From the NCBI RefSeq assembly GCF_012849095.1, contig NZ_CP051680.1, forward strand, positions 3,498,501-3,562,500: a stretch of DNA of 64,000 nucleotides. The letters run 5' to 3'. Under the pieces are notes generated by a model. That model made no database searches. It was not told the origin of the DNA and saw nothing but the letters and a program-made list of their open reading frames with translations. Both the position numbers and the translations under genes were made by a program. The stretch comes from Cohnella herbarum (GTDB lineage: Bacteria; Bacillota; Bacilli; Paenibacillales; Paenibacillaceae). Shown here in pieces: positions 33,710 to 42,535 of the stretch. Numbering within the stretch: the first letter of the stretch is position 1; every line of letters starts with the position of its first letter.

Positions 33710-36607
33710 ATGTCAGATCACAATGAAAAAATGCAAGGGTTATGGCAGCAGTTTTTCGGTCCTAATCTAGGCTACATCCAAGAACAGTACGATATTTACT
33801 TACAGAACGCCGATGCGGTTAGCCCGCAATACCGCGAGTTATTCGCCCAATATGGCGCTCCTCCTCGCATTGAAGAGGGCACCGTTGCTCAGAAATCCTC
33901 CGTCGAACAACCGCAAACGCGCGGAACGTCGGCTGTAACCGACGCTAGTTTGCTTAAGAAAGCTATCGCTGCAGGCCAATTGGCTTGGAATATACGCGCT
34001 TTCGGTCATCTTGCCGCGGACATCGATCCGCTCGGCCTTAGCTTCAAAGCAAGCTCTGAGATGATCGAGCCAAGCACTTACGGATTAAATGAAGATGATC
34101 TCAAACAACTGCCTCCCGACTGTATCTGGGAAGACGCTCCTTATGCGCTGAACAATGCGTGGGAAGCCGCTCAGAAGCTGCGCGAGGTCTATACGGGCCC
34201 GATCGCTTTCGAATTCGGACACGTCCATGCCGAAGCGGAACGCAAATGGCTGAACCAACGCGCGGAAGCCGTCATTCCTTCCACTAAGCTGTTGAGTTCC
34301 GAACGCGAAGCTTTACTTAGAAAATTGCTTGAAGCCGAACAATTCGAAGATTTCCTACAGCGCACTTTCGTCGGACAGAAACGTTTTTCCGCCGAAGGGG
34401 TCGAAGCGCTTATTCCGCTTGCGGACGAAATCGTTCACGAGCTTACGAACGACGGAGCGCGCCACATTGCTATCGGCATGGCTCATCGCGGTCGTTTGAA
34501 CGTGCTCGCCCACGTACTGGGCAAGCCTTACGGCAATATATTCTCGGAATTCCATCACTCGCCTAACAAAAATCTCATCCCGTCGGAAGGTTCGATCGGC
34601 ATTAATTACGGCTGGACCGGAGACGTGAAATACCATTTGGGCGCAAACCGTTCCATTCAATCCGGCGAGACGGCGGAAACGCGTATTACGTTGGCGAACA
34701 ACCCGAGCCATCTCGAGTACGTGAACCCGGTTGTCGGCGGGTATGCCCGAGCGGCGCAAGAAGATCGCAGCAAGCCGGGTTACCCGGTGCAAAATCTCGA
34801 TTTGGCCGCGTCCATCGTTATTCACGGCGATGCGGCGTTCTCAGGCGAAGGCATCGTTGCCGAGACGCTTAACTTCAACAATCTGCGCGGTTACACGAGC
34901 GGCGGAACGATTCATATTATTGCCAACAACCGGATCGGTTTTACGACGGAGAGCCATGATTCCCGCTCCACTCACTACGCGAGCGATCTAGCTAAAGGCT
35001 TCGAAATCCCGATCGTCCACGTTAACGCGGACGAACCGGAAGCCGTCATCGCGGCTGCTCGTATGGCCAGCGAATATCGCACTTTATTCAAGAAGGATTT
35101 CTTGATCGATCTGGTCGGCTACCGCCGTTACGGCCACAACGAAACGGACGATCCGGAAACGACGCAACCGCTGATTTACAAAAAAGTAAGAGCTCATTCC
35201 ACGGTCAGCCGTCTTTATGCGGACAAACTGATCAAAGAAGGGCACTTGTCGGAAGATGCCGCTGAACAGATCAAGCGCGACGTACAGAACAAGCTGAAGA
35301 CGGCTTACGATCAAGTCAAAGGTCAGGAGCACAAAGACTCCGTCCACCAATCGCAGCCGACTGCCTTTAACCCAAGCGAAGCCAAGCCGGCAACGTCCGT
35401 TCCGATGGATAAGCTTCGCAGCATCAATAAGGGCTTGCTCAAGTGGCCGGAAACGTTCAAAGTCTACGGAAAGCTGCAACGTATTCTCGAGCGTCGGGCC
35501 GATGCGCTTAACGACGGCGAGAAAGTCGATTGGAGCCATGCCGAGACGTTGGCGTTCGCTACGATACTTGCGGACGGAACGCCGATGAGGCTGAGCGGAC
35601 AAGACGTGGAAAGAGCGACTTTCGCTCACCGGAACCTCGTTCTTCACGATTCCGAGACGGGCGATACTTTCTGCCCGCTTCATTCGCTCCCGGAAGCGAA
35701 TGCTTCCTTCGCGATTCATAACAGTCCATTATCCGAAGCCGGCGTGCTTGGATTGGAATACGGCTACAATGTTTATGCTCCCGAAACGATGGTTATCTGG
35801 GAAGCGCAATTCGGCGATTTCATGAATGCCGCGCAAGTGATCATCGATCAATTTATTTCCGCGGGTCAATCCAAATGGTCGCAACGTTCCGGATTGGTCA
35901 TGCTGTTGCCGCATGGATACGAGGGTCAAGGACCCGAGCACTCCAGCGCGCGGATGGAACGGTTCCTTCAGATGTCCGGCGAGGCTAACTGGACCGTCGC
36001 GTATTTGTCCAGCGCCGCCCAATATTTCCACCTGCTTCGCCGTCAAGCATCGATCATGAATACGAAAGACGCTCGTCCGCTTATCGTGATGGCGCCTAAG
36101 AGCATGATCCGCAACCCGCTCGTCGCGTCTCCGGCTAATCTGCTTAGCGAAGGTTCTTTCCAAACCGTCGTCGAACAGCCTGGACTGGGTCTGAATCCGG
36201 CCCGCGTGGAAAGACTTGTATTGTGTACCGGTAAAGTCGCGATCGACTTGGCGGAAGAACTGAACAAATCGGCGGACGTTAACCGCGATTGGTTGCATAT
36301 CGTCCGCGTCGAGCAGCTCTATCCGTTCCCGAAACATGAGCTCAAAGCGATCGTGGACCGTTATCCGAACTTGACCGAAGTTCTGTGGGTTCAAGAAGAA
36401 CCGAGAAACATGGGCGCGTGGAGCTATATCGAACCGCGTATTCGCGACATCGTCGAAACTTCCAAGACGACGGTCAGCTATAACGGACGTCCGAAACGTT
36501 CCAGCCCGGCGAGCGGCTACCAACAAATTCACGCTTTCGAGCAGCAGTTTATTATTAATCAAACCTTGGTTCAGAAAAAGAAATCCGCAGTTAAATCCGG
36601 GAGGTAA
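33710..36607 (+). CDS. sucA: 2-oxoglutarate dehydrogenase E1 component
   Basis: 965 residues, the family's usual length. GMAHRGRLNVLAHVLGKPY, the thiamine diphosphate block GDAAFSGEGIVAETLN, NNRIGFTT and the C-terminal transketolase-like domain (LLPHGYEGQGPEHSSARMER, written in part) are all present. It decarboxylates 2-oxoglutarate and passes succinyl to the lipoyl domain of SucB. ATG at 33710 lies eight bases after AGAGG; ATG at 33680 has no ribosome site. It forms an operon with sucB, six bases apart. Confidence 0.97.
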   Translation: MSDHNEKMQGLWQQFFGPNLGYIQEQYDIYLQNADAVSPQYRELFAQYGAPPRIEEGTVAQKSSVEQPQTRGTSAVTDASLLKKAIAAGQLAWNIRAFGHLAADIDPLGLSFKASSEMIEPSTYGLNEDDLKQLPPDCIWEDAPYALNNAWEAAQKLREVYTGPIAFEFGHVHAEAERKWLNQRAEAVIPSTKLLSSEREALLRKLLEAEQFEDFLQRTFVGQKRFSAEGVEALIPLADEIVHELTNDGARHIAIGMAHRGRLNVLAHVLGKPYGNIFSEFHHSPNKNLIPSEGSIGINYGWTGDVKYHLGANRSIQSGETAETRITLANNPSHLEYVNPVVGGYARAAQEDRSKPGYPVQNLDLAASIVIHGDAAFSGEGIVAETLNFNNLRGYTSGGTIHIIANNRIGFTTESHDSRSTHYASDLAKGFEIPIVHVNADEPEAVIAAARMASEYRTLFKKDFLIDLVGYRRYGHNETDDPETTQPLIYKKVRAHSTVSRLYADKLIKEGHLSEDAAEQIKRDVQNKLKTAYDQVKGQEHKDSVHQSQPTAFNPSEAKPATSVPMDKLRSINKGLLKWPETFKVYGKLQRILERRADALNDGEKVDWSHAETLAFATILADGTPMRLSGQDVERATFAHRNLVLHDSETGDTFCPLHSLPEANASFAIHNSPLSEAGVLGLEYGYNVYAPETMVIWEAQFGDFMNAAQVIIDQFISAGQSKWSQRSGLVMLLPHGYEGQGPEHSSARMERFLQMSGEANWTVAYLSSAAQYFHLLRRQASIMNTKDARPLIVMAPKSMIRNPLVASPANLLSEGSFQTVVEQPGLGLNPARVERLVLCTGKVAIDLAEELNKSADVNRDWLHIVRVEQLYPFPKHELKAIVDRYPNLTEVLWVQEEPRNMGAWSYIEPRIRDIVETSKTTVSYNGRPKRSSPASGYQQIHAFEQQFIINQTLVQKKKSAVKSGR

Positions 36608-36613
36608 ACAGCA

Positions 36614-37888
36614 ATGCATGACATTATAGTACCAGCGATGGGCGAATCCATTACGGAAGGAACGATTTCCAAATGGATCGTCAAAGTCGGAGACAGCGTC
36701 AAACAAGGCGACCTCTTACTGGAGCTTGAAACGGATAAAGTAAACTTGGAAATAAGCGCCGAGCAAGACGGCGTGATCTCCGAGATTCTTGCAGGCGAAG
36801 GCGATACGGTAAAAATCGGCGAATCCGTCGGTAAAATCGGCGCGGCCGGCCAAGCAACGGCTCCGGCAGCTGCTCCTGCACCTGTGCAAGCTAGCGCCCC
36901 GGCAGCGGCCCCAGCTCCTGCTGCGCCAGTTGCTGCTCCGGCACAACCGGCGGTAGCTTCCGGCGGAAACGATAGCTCTTCCACGCTGGCCACTCCGGCA
37001 GCAAGAAAGCTCGCACGCGAGAAAGGCATCGACCTGAATACGTTGCCTGCGCGCGATCCGATCGGTCGTATCCATGCGAACGATGTCGCTTCGGCGGGTA
37101 CTGCGTCTGCTGGCGCACCTGCACCCGCGCCGCAAGCGGCGGCAGCGAAAGCACCGGCCGTCGACAAGCCGACTTCCAACTCGAACAAACCGGAAGAGCG
37201 CAAACGGATGTCCCGCCGTCGCTTGACCATTGCCAAACGGTTGGTCGAAGCGCAGCAAACAGCTGCCATGCTCACGACTTTTAACGAAGTCGACATGTCC
37301 GCCATTCTCGAGATTCGTAAACGCCGCAAAGACTCCTTCAAGGAGAAACACGAAGTCGGATTGGGCTTTATGTCCTTCTTCACCAAAGCGGTCGTAGGCG
37401 CGTTGAAAGCATTCCCGCACTTGAACGCTGAAATCAACGGCGAAGATATTATCGTCAAAAAATACTACGACATCGGCATCGCCGTTTCCGCTAAAGAAGG
37501 TTTGGTCGTTCCGGTTCTCCGCGAAGCCGACCGTCTCGGTTTCGCCGAAATCGAGCGCACGATCGTTCAACTCGCCGGCAAAGCCCGCAACAATACGCTG
37601 GAATTGTCCGAGCTGCAAGGCGGAACGTTCACGATCACGAACGGCGGCGTATTCGGCTCCTTGCTGTCGACGCCGATCCTGAACGCGCCTCAAGTCGGTA
37701 TCCTAGGCATGCACAAGATCCAACTTCGTCCGGTCGCGATCGATGCCGAGCGCATGGAAAACCGTCCGATGATGTACATCGCCCTCTCCTACGACCACAG
37801 AATCGTGGACGGAGCGGAAGCCGTGCAATTCCTCGTCAAAATCAAGGAAATGCTCGAAGATCCGGAAACGCTGCTTCTCGAAGGTTAA
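36614..37888 (+). CDS. sucB: Dihydrolipoyllysine succinyltransferase (2-oxoglutarate dehydrogenase E2)
   Basis: 424 residues: lipoyl domain with the modified Lys in ETDKVNLEI (about residue 42), an Ala/Pro linker, an E3-binding domain ([16 protein letters not shown]) near residue 125, a second Ala/Pro linker, and the acyltransferase domain ending in [16 protein letters not shown] with the catalytic His. It transfers succinyl to CoA. The dihydrolipoyl dehydrogenase gene is not in the window. A terminator follows 22 bp after the stop. Confidence 0.97.
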   Translation: MHDIIVPAMGESITEGTISKWIVKVGDSVKQGDLLLELETDKVNLEISAEQDGVISEILAGEGDTVKIGESVGKIGAAGQATAPAAAPAPVQASAPAAAPAPAAPVAAPAQPAVASGGNDSSSTLATPAARKLAREKGIDLNTLPARDPIGRIHANDVASAGTASAGAPAPAPQAAAAKAPAVDKPTSNSNKPEERKRMSRRRLTIAKRLVEAQQTAAMLTTFNEVDMSAILEIRKRRKDSFKEKHEVGLGFMSFFTKAVVGALKAFPHLNAEINGEDIIVKKYYDIGIAVSAKEGLVVPVLREADRLGFAEIERTIVQLAGKARNNTLELSELQGGTFTITNGGVFGSLLSTPILNAPQVGILGMHKIQLRPVAIDAERMENRPMMYIALSYDHRIVDGAEAVQFLVKIKEMLEDPETLLLEG

Positions 37889-37910
37889 TATCCTATAGAA
37901 GAAGTGAAAA

Positions 37911-37973
37911 CGCCCCCTATCTCACTGTCTGCACCTCTGTGTGCTAGCAGGGATATGGGGGTTTTTTGCGCGT
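37911..37973 (+). terminator. Terminator of sucAB
   Basis: CCCCCTATCTC pairs with a 3-prime arm ending GATATGGGGG (a small bulge), followed by TTTTTT. Confidence 0.85.
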
Positions 37974-38076
37974 TCGCAAAATTACGGTTAATCCACCGAT
38001 TAGCGATATGCTCTAAGGCAATCCAATCGCATTAGGAATCGCACATTGTTCAGGCTGCTCACTTCGATAGTTTCAG

Positions 38077-38262
38077 TCTAACGGAGCCCACAGCTCTTAT
38101 TCTGCTTAAAAAGTTACTTTTCGAATTCTAACGGAAATGAGCGCTCTTATTCAAGTATTTTCCAACGAAAACAAGTCACATGAGCATAAATAAAGGCTCC
38201 TAGTTCCGTTACAATTTGAATACGCCCGTTTTCGTCAAAATAACGTCGATGGGTTCCGTTAG
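38077..38262. repeat. Four-copy phased intergenic repeat in a large inverted arrangement
   Basis: The 9-mer TCTAACGGA occurs at 38077 and 38127 (plus strand), and its reverse complement form TTCCGTTAC/TTCCGTTAG at 38204 and 38254. Both pairs are spaced exactly 50 bp. The plus copies also share GCTCTTATTC seven bases on, and the reverse copies share a weaker ATTT-rich version. The region (37974-38380) has no gene. It resembles the small intergenic repeat families of Paenibacillus genomes, from memory. Confidence 0.75.
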
Positions 38263-38380
38263 AAAGCAACTCTCTTGGAGGGCGTTATGCTCCCCTATCT
38301 ATTAATTTTTTTCCACTCTCGTATACTTCAAGAAAATTATGTATAATTAAGTAAATAAATGCTGAGGGGAGCGTAGCTGG

Positions 38381-39016
38381 TTGGAGTCTCTCATCTACAT
38401 ACTCATTTATACTCTTGAAGCGTTTTGTACGATTTCGGCTAGCTATATGATGTTTCGGTTCCCTTTCAAAGAGTTTATCGGAAAAAAATTAATTCTCAGC
38501 GTCCTCTTAGCTACATTCTCTTATTCGACAAGAGATATAACAGTCATTAATGAATTTACCATTATCGTGCCTGTAACTTATCTTATTTCCTACACCCTGT
38601 TTATTAAATTCGTCAGTAAAATTCGGATTTTATGGGCGTCCGTTATGATGATAACGGGTTACGCTCTCGTCGGTACCGTTCAAATGATCGTATTTCTGCT
38701 CTATGATGCTTTCGGAGTGGAAATGGCGACCGTCCAAGGCAGTCTATCGTACTTGGTATTAGGACAAGTTCTAACAGCTGCCATTGCATTCCCCTTTTCC
38801 TTCTTCTATTATTATCGCGGTTTCGGGTTCACCTATGATTTTCCTTCGTGGCGGTGGAAGCACCTCTGGCTAGTCCTGCTAGAAGTCTTATTGATTGCCC
38901 TTATCTTTCGATTTCTTCTAGTTAACAACCTAACCTTGACGATTGCTGTCGGTGCTACTCTTTCAGTACTGCTTATTCTGAGTCAGAAATTGGAGAAGGA
39001 GGACAACCTAAAATGA
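38381..39016 (+). CDS. AgrC-like polytopic membrane protein without a kinase domain
   Basis: 211 residues with six or seven predicted membrane helices (about 4-25, 37-50, 59-78, 83-108, 119-144, 160-180, 184-200) and a short charged tail (SQKLEKEDNLK). The size and topology match the N-terminal sensor part of AgrC/FsrC-type histidine kinases, but the protein ends where the dimerisation and ATPase domains would begin, with the next gene starting by ATGA overlap. The start is TTG at 38381 behind GAGGGGAG. A peptide receptor or exporter role is inferred from position, since no sequence motif was recognised. Confidence 0.7.
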   Translation: MESLIYILIYTLEAFCTISASYMMFRFPFKEFIGKKLILSVLLATFSYSTRDITVINEFTIIVPVTYLISYTLFIKFVSKIRILWASVMMITGYALVGTVQMIVFLLYDAFGVEMATVQGSLSYLVLGQVLTAAIAFPFSFFYYYRGFGFTYDFPSWRWKHLWLVLLEVLLIALIFRFLLVNNLTLTIAVGATLSVLLILSQKLEKEDNLK

Positions 39017-39531
39017 ATTGGAGCCGTAAGTTAGCAGACAACTTAGCGCTTAAAATTCACGCGGCCAATCCTCATCATCCGATCAGTCTTCCTGTCCAGA
39101 GATATGCGATCGAAACGATTGTTACGAATACAACAATAATTATCATTTCATTATTTTTGGGTCTCTTACTCGAACAAGCGTTACAAGTTCTCACTGTAAT
39201 AGTCGCTTTTCCCCTGTTACGATTTGTAACAGGCGGTCACCATTTCAAATCGCCTACTGCTTGCATTATAACGACAATTATTGGCTTTAACACAATACCG
39301 ATGCTCGCCCAAAATATTCAATCGACATCCGCTACACTTGCTCTAACTCTAGGAAGTCTTCTGCTATGTCTCGTATTTGCTCCGCAAGGAAAACGCGCCA
39401 TCATCAAGCAACAACAGATTATCAAGCTTGTAGGAGGGGCGATTATCACCGTAAATTTACTGGTCATGTCTCCCGTTCTCGCCATAGCATTTTTCCTGCA
39501 AGCTTTAACTCTTATACACTTCAGAAGATGA
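39013..39531 (+). CDS. agrB: AgrB-type membrane endopeptidase
   Basis: 172 residues, four or more membrane helices. The catalytic arrangement Arg70, His77 and Cys84 (in LLRFVTGGHHFKSPTAC) has the same spacing as S. aureus AgrB, where His and Cys form the active site. It cleaves the C-terminal tail of AgrD and forms the thiolactone ring. ATG at 39013 overlaps the previous stop and follows GGAGG by nine bases. An AgrD gene follows 14 bp later. Confidence 0.92.
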   Translation: MNWSRKLADNLALKIHAANPHHPISLPVQRYAIETIVTNTTIIIISLFLGLLLEQALQVLTVIVAFPLLRFVTGGHHFKSPTACIITTIIGFNTIPMLAQNIQSTSATLALTLGSLLLCLVFAPQGKRAIIKQQQIIKLVGGAIITVNLLVMSPVLAIAFFLQALTLIHFRR

Positions 39532-39545
39532 GGAGGTGAAAGAAC

Positions 39546-39674
39546 ATGAAAAAAATCAAGCTAATGTCATTGTTCGCGCTTTCTTCTATTTTAGGAATCG
39601 TTGCCTTTGCACAAGCTTCCTTTGCTTGCCAGTTAGGTATGTACGACCCTGAACTACCTGAAGAATTGCAGTAG
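39546..39674 (+). CDS. agrD: AgrD-type cyclic lactone autoinducer prepeptide
   Basis: 42 residues: an amphipathic basic leader (1-27, MKKIKLMSLFALSS...), then Cys28 and the core CQLGM or CQLGMY, then an acidic tail DPELPEELQ. The tail aligns with the PKEL-type recognition tail of AgrD, with PEEL in the same place. The predicted ring joins Cys28 to Met32 (or Tyr33). The gene has a perfect GGAGGTG ribosome site and sits 14 bp after agrB. It is too short for routine gene calling, so it is easily missed. Confidence 0.88.
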   Translation: MKKIKLMSLFALSSILGIVAFAQASFACQLGMYDPELPEELQ

Positions 39675-39683
39675 GAGGAGCTT

Positions 39684-40055
39684 ATGGAATGGATAAAGGA
39701 GCTCCCTGTAAGCCGAGACCCTAAAGGTGCAACAGGCATCGTGTCATTGCCATTGGACTCCATTCTATATATCCACTTCTACGAGGCCGTTATTCAAGTC
39801 CATACCGCAACAGAAATGTATTACTTCACGTTAGGGAGCAATCTAAGCTTGCTTGTCGATAACCTCAACAACTCGGGATTCCATTTCGAGAAAACCGATC
39901 GTGCGCAGGTCGCAGATTATCGACGAATTAGCCATATCGAGAAAACCGAGTTTTTTCAGTACAGAGGTTACTTCGAGGGTACGGCCAAATATGTGATCTT
40001 CTCGGAAAGCAATTACAGGAAAGCCGCGAAAATATTAAAGGATCGCTCGAAATAG
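39684..40055 (+). CDS. Stand-alone LytTR-like DNA-binding protein
   Basis: 123 residues. PLDSILYIHFYEAVIQVHT and the region TLGSNLSLLVDNLNNSGFHF resemble the beta-rich LytTR domain found at the C-terminus of AgrA-type regulators; no receiver domain precedes it. The match is moderate and by eye. ATG at 39684 follows GGAGGAG, nine bases after the agrD stop. It could be the transcription factor of the peptide system, but how the signal reaches it without a kinase is open. Confidence 0.7.
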   Translation: MEWIKELPVSRDPKGATGIVSLPLDSILYIHFYEAVIQVHTATEMYYFTLGSNLSLLVDNLNNSGFHFEKTDRAQVADYRRISHIEKTEFFQYRGYFEGTAKYVIFSESNYRKAAKILKDRSK

Positions 40056-40072
40056 AGCGATCCTTTAATATT
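40031..40072 (+). other. Perfect 18-bp hairpin across the LytTR stop codon
   Basis: 40031-40048 is the exact reverse complement of 40055-40072, with a 6-nt loop. The arms include AAAGGATCGCTC. It contains the last codons and stop of the LytTR-like gene. No T-run follows, so it is not a typical terminator; an RNA end-protecting or control element is possible. Confidence 0.7.
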
Positions 40073-40087
40073 AACAATCCAATCGTT

Positions 40088-40120
40088 AAAAGTTCTCCGC
40101 CTACTCGGCGAAGAGCTTTT
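40088..40120. terminator. Bidirectional terminator after the agr-like operon
   Basis: 14-bp stem with two G-T pairs (AAAAGTTCTCCGCC / GGCGAAGAGCTTTT), 5-nt loop; T-run on both sides. Confidence 0.8.
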
Positions 40121-40124
40121 CTTC

Positions 40125-40222
40125 ACATATCAGAAAGTATAAATGATTTTCTATACTCTTCTGATATGTCTCCGACATAAACGTTCCCCCGCCATCCCTA
40201 AGGACGGCGAAGAACGTTTATG
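40125..40222. repeat. Two further inverted repeats upstream of the M23 gene
   Basis: ACATATCAGA (40125-40134) pairs with TCTGATATGT (40160-40169), with an inner AGTATA/TATACT; CATAAACGTTC (40176-40186) pairs with GAACGTTTATG (40212-40222), with an inner CCGCC/GGCGG. Function unknown; they lie 84 bp or more before the M23 start. Confidence 0.6.
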
Positions 40223-40305
40223 CTTGTTTTACGAGGAAAAGGTCGACAAAAGGGTTAAAATAAGGCAAAATGTCGATAAGATCACCATGGAAAAGGAGAG
40301 CTTTC

Positions 40306-41475
40306 GTGAAACGGAAATTATTACTGTTGGTAGCCATGTTCTTGGCAGTCGGACTAATTACTCATCCTTACCATGGACAAGCTTTATCCGATATCGAGAA
40401 AATCGACAATGAACTGAAAAGCCTCAAAGAAGATATGGATAGGGCACAACATCAGCAGAGATACGCAAAGAAAAGCGTCCAAGAATTAACCGGCAAAAAG
40501 CAAGCTTCCAAAGAAGATTTAGAAGCCATTATCGGACGAATCGATCAGATTCAGCAGAAACTGGATACGACGCAATCAAACATAGCAATAGCGGAAGAAA
40601 AGTTGCTCCGTACGGGAGAAGAGCTGGAAGAAGCTATTAAGCAGTTAAATAATCGCAAAGAACTGATGGACTCCAGAATTCGCATGGCTTACACCGCGGG
40701 ACCTGTTTCCTATTTGGACGTTCTGTTTAGCTCCGCAAGCTTTTCTGATTTCCTAGATCGCTTCAACACGGTGGAATCGATCGCGGCGCAAGACCGCAAC
40801 ATTGCGCAGGAGCATCAAAACTATTCGGAGTCGGTCGCGCAGAAAAAGGAACAAAGAGGACAAGAGTTAAACAATGTGAAAGCACTCTACGCTCGGCTGC
40901 AAACCCAAAAGGCCGAGCTGCAGCAGCAAGAATTGGATAAAGAAGTCATGATCGCTAACCTTGACAAGAAGATCGAAAGCCTGGAAGAAATCAGCGAAGA
41001 AGCCGAGAAACAGCTGACGGAATTCGTAAAGAAGGCTTCGGCCCTTGAGGCGAAAAAAAATCGGATCAAGAACTATTATAAGGGCGGCAAATTAGGCATG
41101 CCGTTGAAAGACGATTATCGCCTGTCCTCCCCATTCGGTTATCGCATTCATCCCATCACCGGGAAAAGTAAGCTTCATGGAGGCTTGGATATGGCTGCTC
41201 CTAAGGGAACGGCTGTTTATGCCGCAGAATCGGGAGTCGTTCTCGGAGCTCGCTGGATGAATGATTACGGCAATGCGATCGTTATCGATCATGGAGGCAA
41301 CTTATCGACTCTATATGGTCATTTAAGCGCTATTCACGTGAAGGAAGGCGAGACCGTCAAAAGAGGCGAGAAAATCGGACTCGTAGGCTCCACCGGCGTC
41401 TCGACCGGCAATCATCTGCACTTCGAGGTTCGCAAAGATTATGAACGGGTTAACCCCGAGCCTTATTTGAAGTAG
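40306..41475 (+). CDS. EnvC-like M23 peptidase with N-terminal coiled coil
   Basis: About 389 residues. A signal peptide (LLLLVAMFLAVGLITHPYHGQA, in part) is followed by a long coiled coil (about 30-255) and a C-terminal M23/LytM domain with the metal ligands in HGGLDMA and HLHFEV. All three zinc-binding positions are present, so the enzyme may cut peptidoglycan cross-bridges itself. GTG at 40306 follows AAGGAG by seven bases; ATG or TTG upstream lack a ribosome site. It is surface-exposed and probably involved in wall remodelling or cell separation. Confidence 0.88.
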   Translation: MKRKLLLLVAMFLAVGLITHPYHGQALSDIEKIDNELKSLKEDMDRAQHQQRYAKKSVQELTGKKQASKEDLEAIIGRIDQIQQKLDTTQSNIAIAEEKLLRTGEELEEAIKQLNNRKELMDSRIRMAYTAGPVSYLDVLFSSASFSDFLDRFNTVESIAAQDRNIAQEHQNYSESVAQKKEQRGQELNNVKALYARLQTQKAELQQQELDKEVMIANLDKKIESLEEISEEAEKQLTEFVKKASALEAKKNRIKNYYKGGKLGMPLKDDYRLSSPFGYRIHPITGKSKLHGGLDMAAPKGTAVYAAESGVVLGARWMNDYGNAIVIDHGGNLSTLYGHLSAIHVKEGETVKRGEKIGLVGSTGVSTGNHLHFEVRKDYERVNPEPYLK

Positions 41476-41526
41476 GGGGCACATTCGTCCGATATTTGCA
41501 TTCCGGCTTACAACGTCCTTACAAGC

Positions 41527-41563
41527 AAAAATCCCGTTCCGCGCATATCGCGGAACGGGATTT
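41527..41563. terminator. Bidirectional terminator
   Basis: AAAATCCCGTTCCGCG pairs with CGCGGAACGGGATTT, with a 5-nt loop; it lies between converging genes. Confidence 0.85.
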
Positions 41564-41582
41564 CGTATTCGCGCATGATTCT

Positions 41583-42527
41583 TCAATCGGCTACTAGCAG
41601 AGCTGCCCCGATCGCTCCTGCTTCTTTGCCTAGAAGCGGACTAACGATCTTCACGTTCGATCTCATCGAGCCGATACCGCGATCGGCAATCGCCTCGTTC
41701 ATCGGTTCTAACAACGGAGCGCCGATGCTGGAAGCCCCGCCCCCGAGCACGATGACCTCCGGATTCATCATATGAATGAGACTCACCAATCCATTGCCCA
41801 GCGCCTGTCCCGCATCGCGCAACACTCCGACGGAAAGCTCGTCTCCGAGCGCAGCCGCTTCCGCGACGTGACGGGACGTAATCGGATTTCCGCCGGCCTT
41901 CTCCGTTAGAAGAGCGGCCTTCTCCGGGAACTCGGCTACGAGTTGCTGTGCCCGCCTTCCGATCGCCGTTCCCGAAGCGTACAATTCCAAACATCCGACA
42001 TTGCCGCAGAGACAGCGAGGGCCATTCAAATCGATCGTAATATGACCAAGCTCCCCTGCGCTTGAATCTCTGCCGCGGATTAGCTTGCCCGCGCTGATCA
42101 ATCCCGCTCCGATGCCGGTGGACACCGTGACGTAGACGCAGTTTTTCGTTCCCCGTCCGGCTCCTACCGCCCATTCTCCGTATGCCGCCGCATTCGCGTC
42201 ATTTTCCAAATTCACGGGAACTCCGAACTCCTGCCCCAACAGTTTACCTAGCGGAACTTGATTCCAGCCCAGGTTCGAAGCATAAGCGACGATTCCTTCT
42301 TCCGCATTTAACGTACCCGCGGTCGCAACGCCGATGCTTGCGAGCTGTTGGGACGGCTCCAAACAGGATTTAATCAATTCGATCATTCTCCGAATAACGG
42401 GTTCGGAGCCCTCGTGCGCGTTCGTGCTCGTTTCCGATTTCTTTAGGATTTCTCCTTGCTCGTTCAATATGACCGCTAGAATTTTAGTGCCGCCTAAATC
42501 GATGCCTGCATAAACTTTGTTATTCAT
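41583..42527 (-). CDS. ROK-family sugar kinase (glucokinase-like)
   Basis: 314 residues. N-terminal phosphate motif AGIDLGGTKI, ENDANAAAYGEW catalytic segment, GELGHITID and the zinc-binding CLCGNVGCLE are typical of ROK kinases. It phosphorylates glucose or a related hexose. Nine bases separate it from the ROK repressor upstream, and both probably respond to the same sugar. No signal for the exact hexose is visible. Confidence 0.9.
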   Translation of the reverse strand: MNNKVYAGIDLGGTKILAVILNEQGEILKKSETSTNAHEGSEPVIRRMIELIKSCLEPSQQLASIGVATAGTLNAEEGIVAYASNLGWNQVPLGKLLGQEFGVPVNLENDANAAAYGEWAVGAGRGTKNCVYVTVSTGIGAGLISAGKLIRGRDSSAGELGHITIDLNGPRCLCGNVGCLELYASGTAIGRRAQQLVAEFPEKAALLTEKAGGNPITSRHVAEAAALGDELSVGVLRDAGQALGNGLVSLIHMMNPEVIVLGGGASSIGAPLLEPMNEAIADRGIGSMRSNVKIVSPLLGKEAGAIGAALLVAD

Positions 42528-42535
42528 AACTAGAA

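Noticed and set aside
35729..37693. Long open frames antisense to sucA and sucB
   Set aside because: They have no ribosome sites, lie wholly inside strongly recognised genes, and arise from the codon bias of those genes.
38204..38262. LytTR-type binding sites (CCGTTA motifs) for the downstream LytTR-like regulator
   Set aside because: The motifs belong to the four-copy 50-bp phased repeat and occur in both orientations far from the start; the repeat explains them better.
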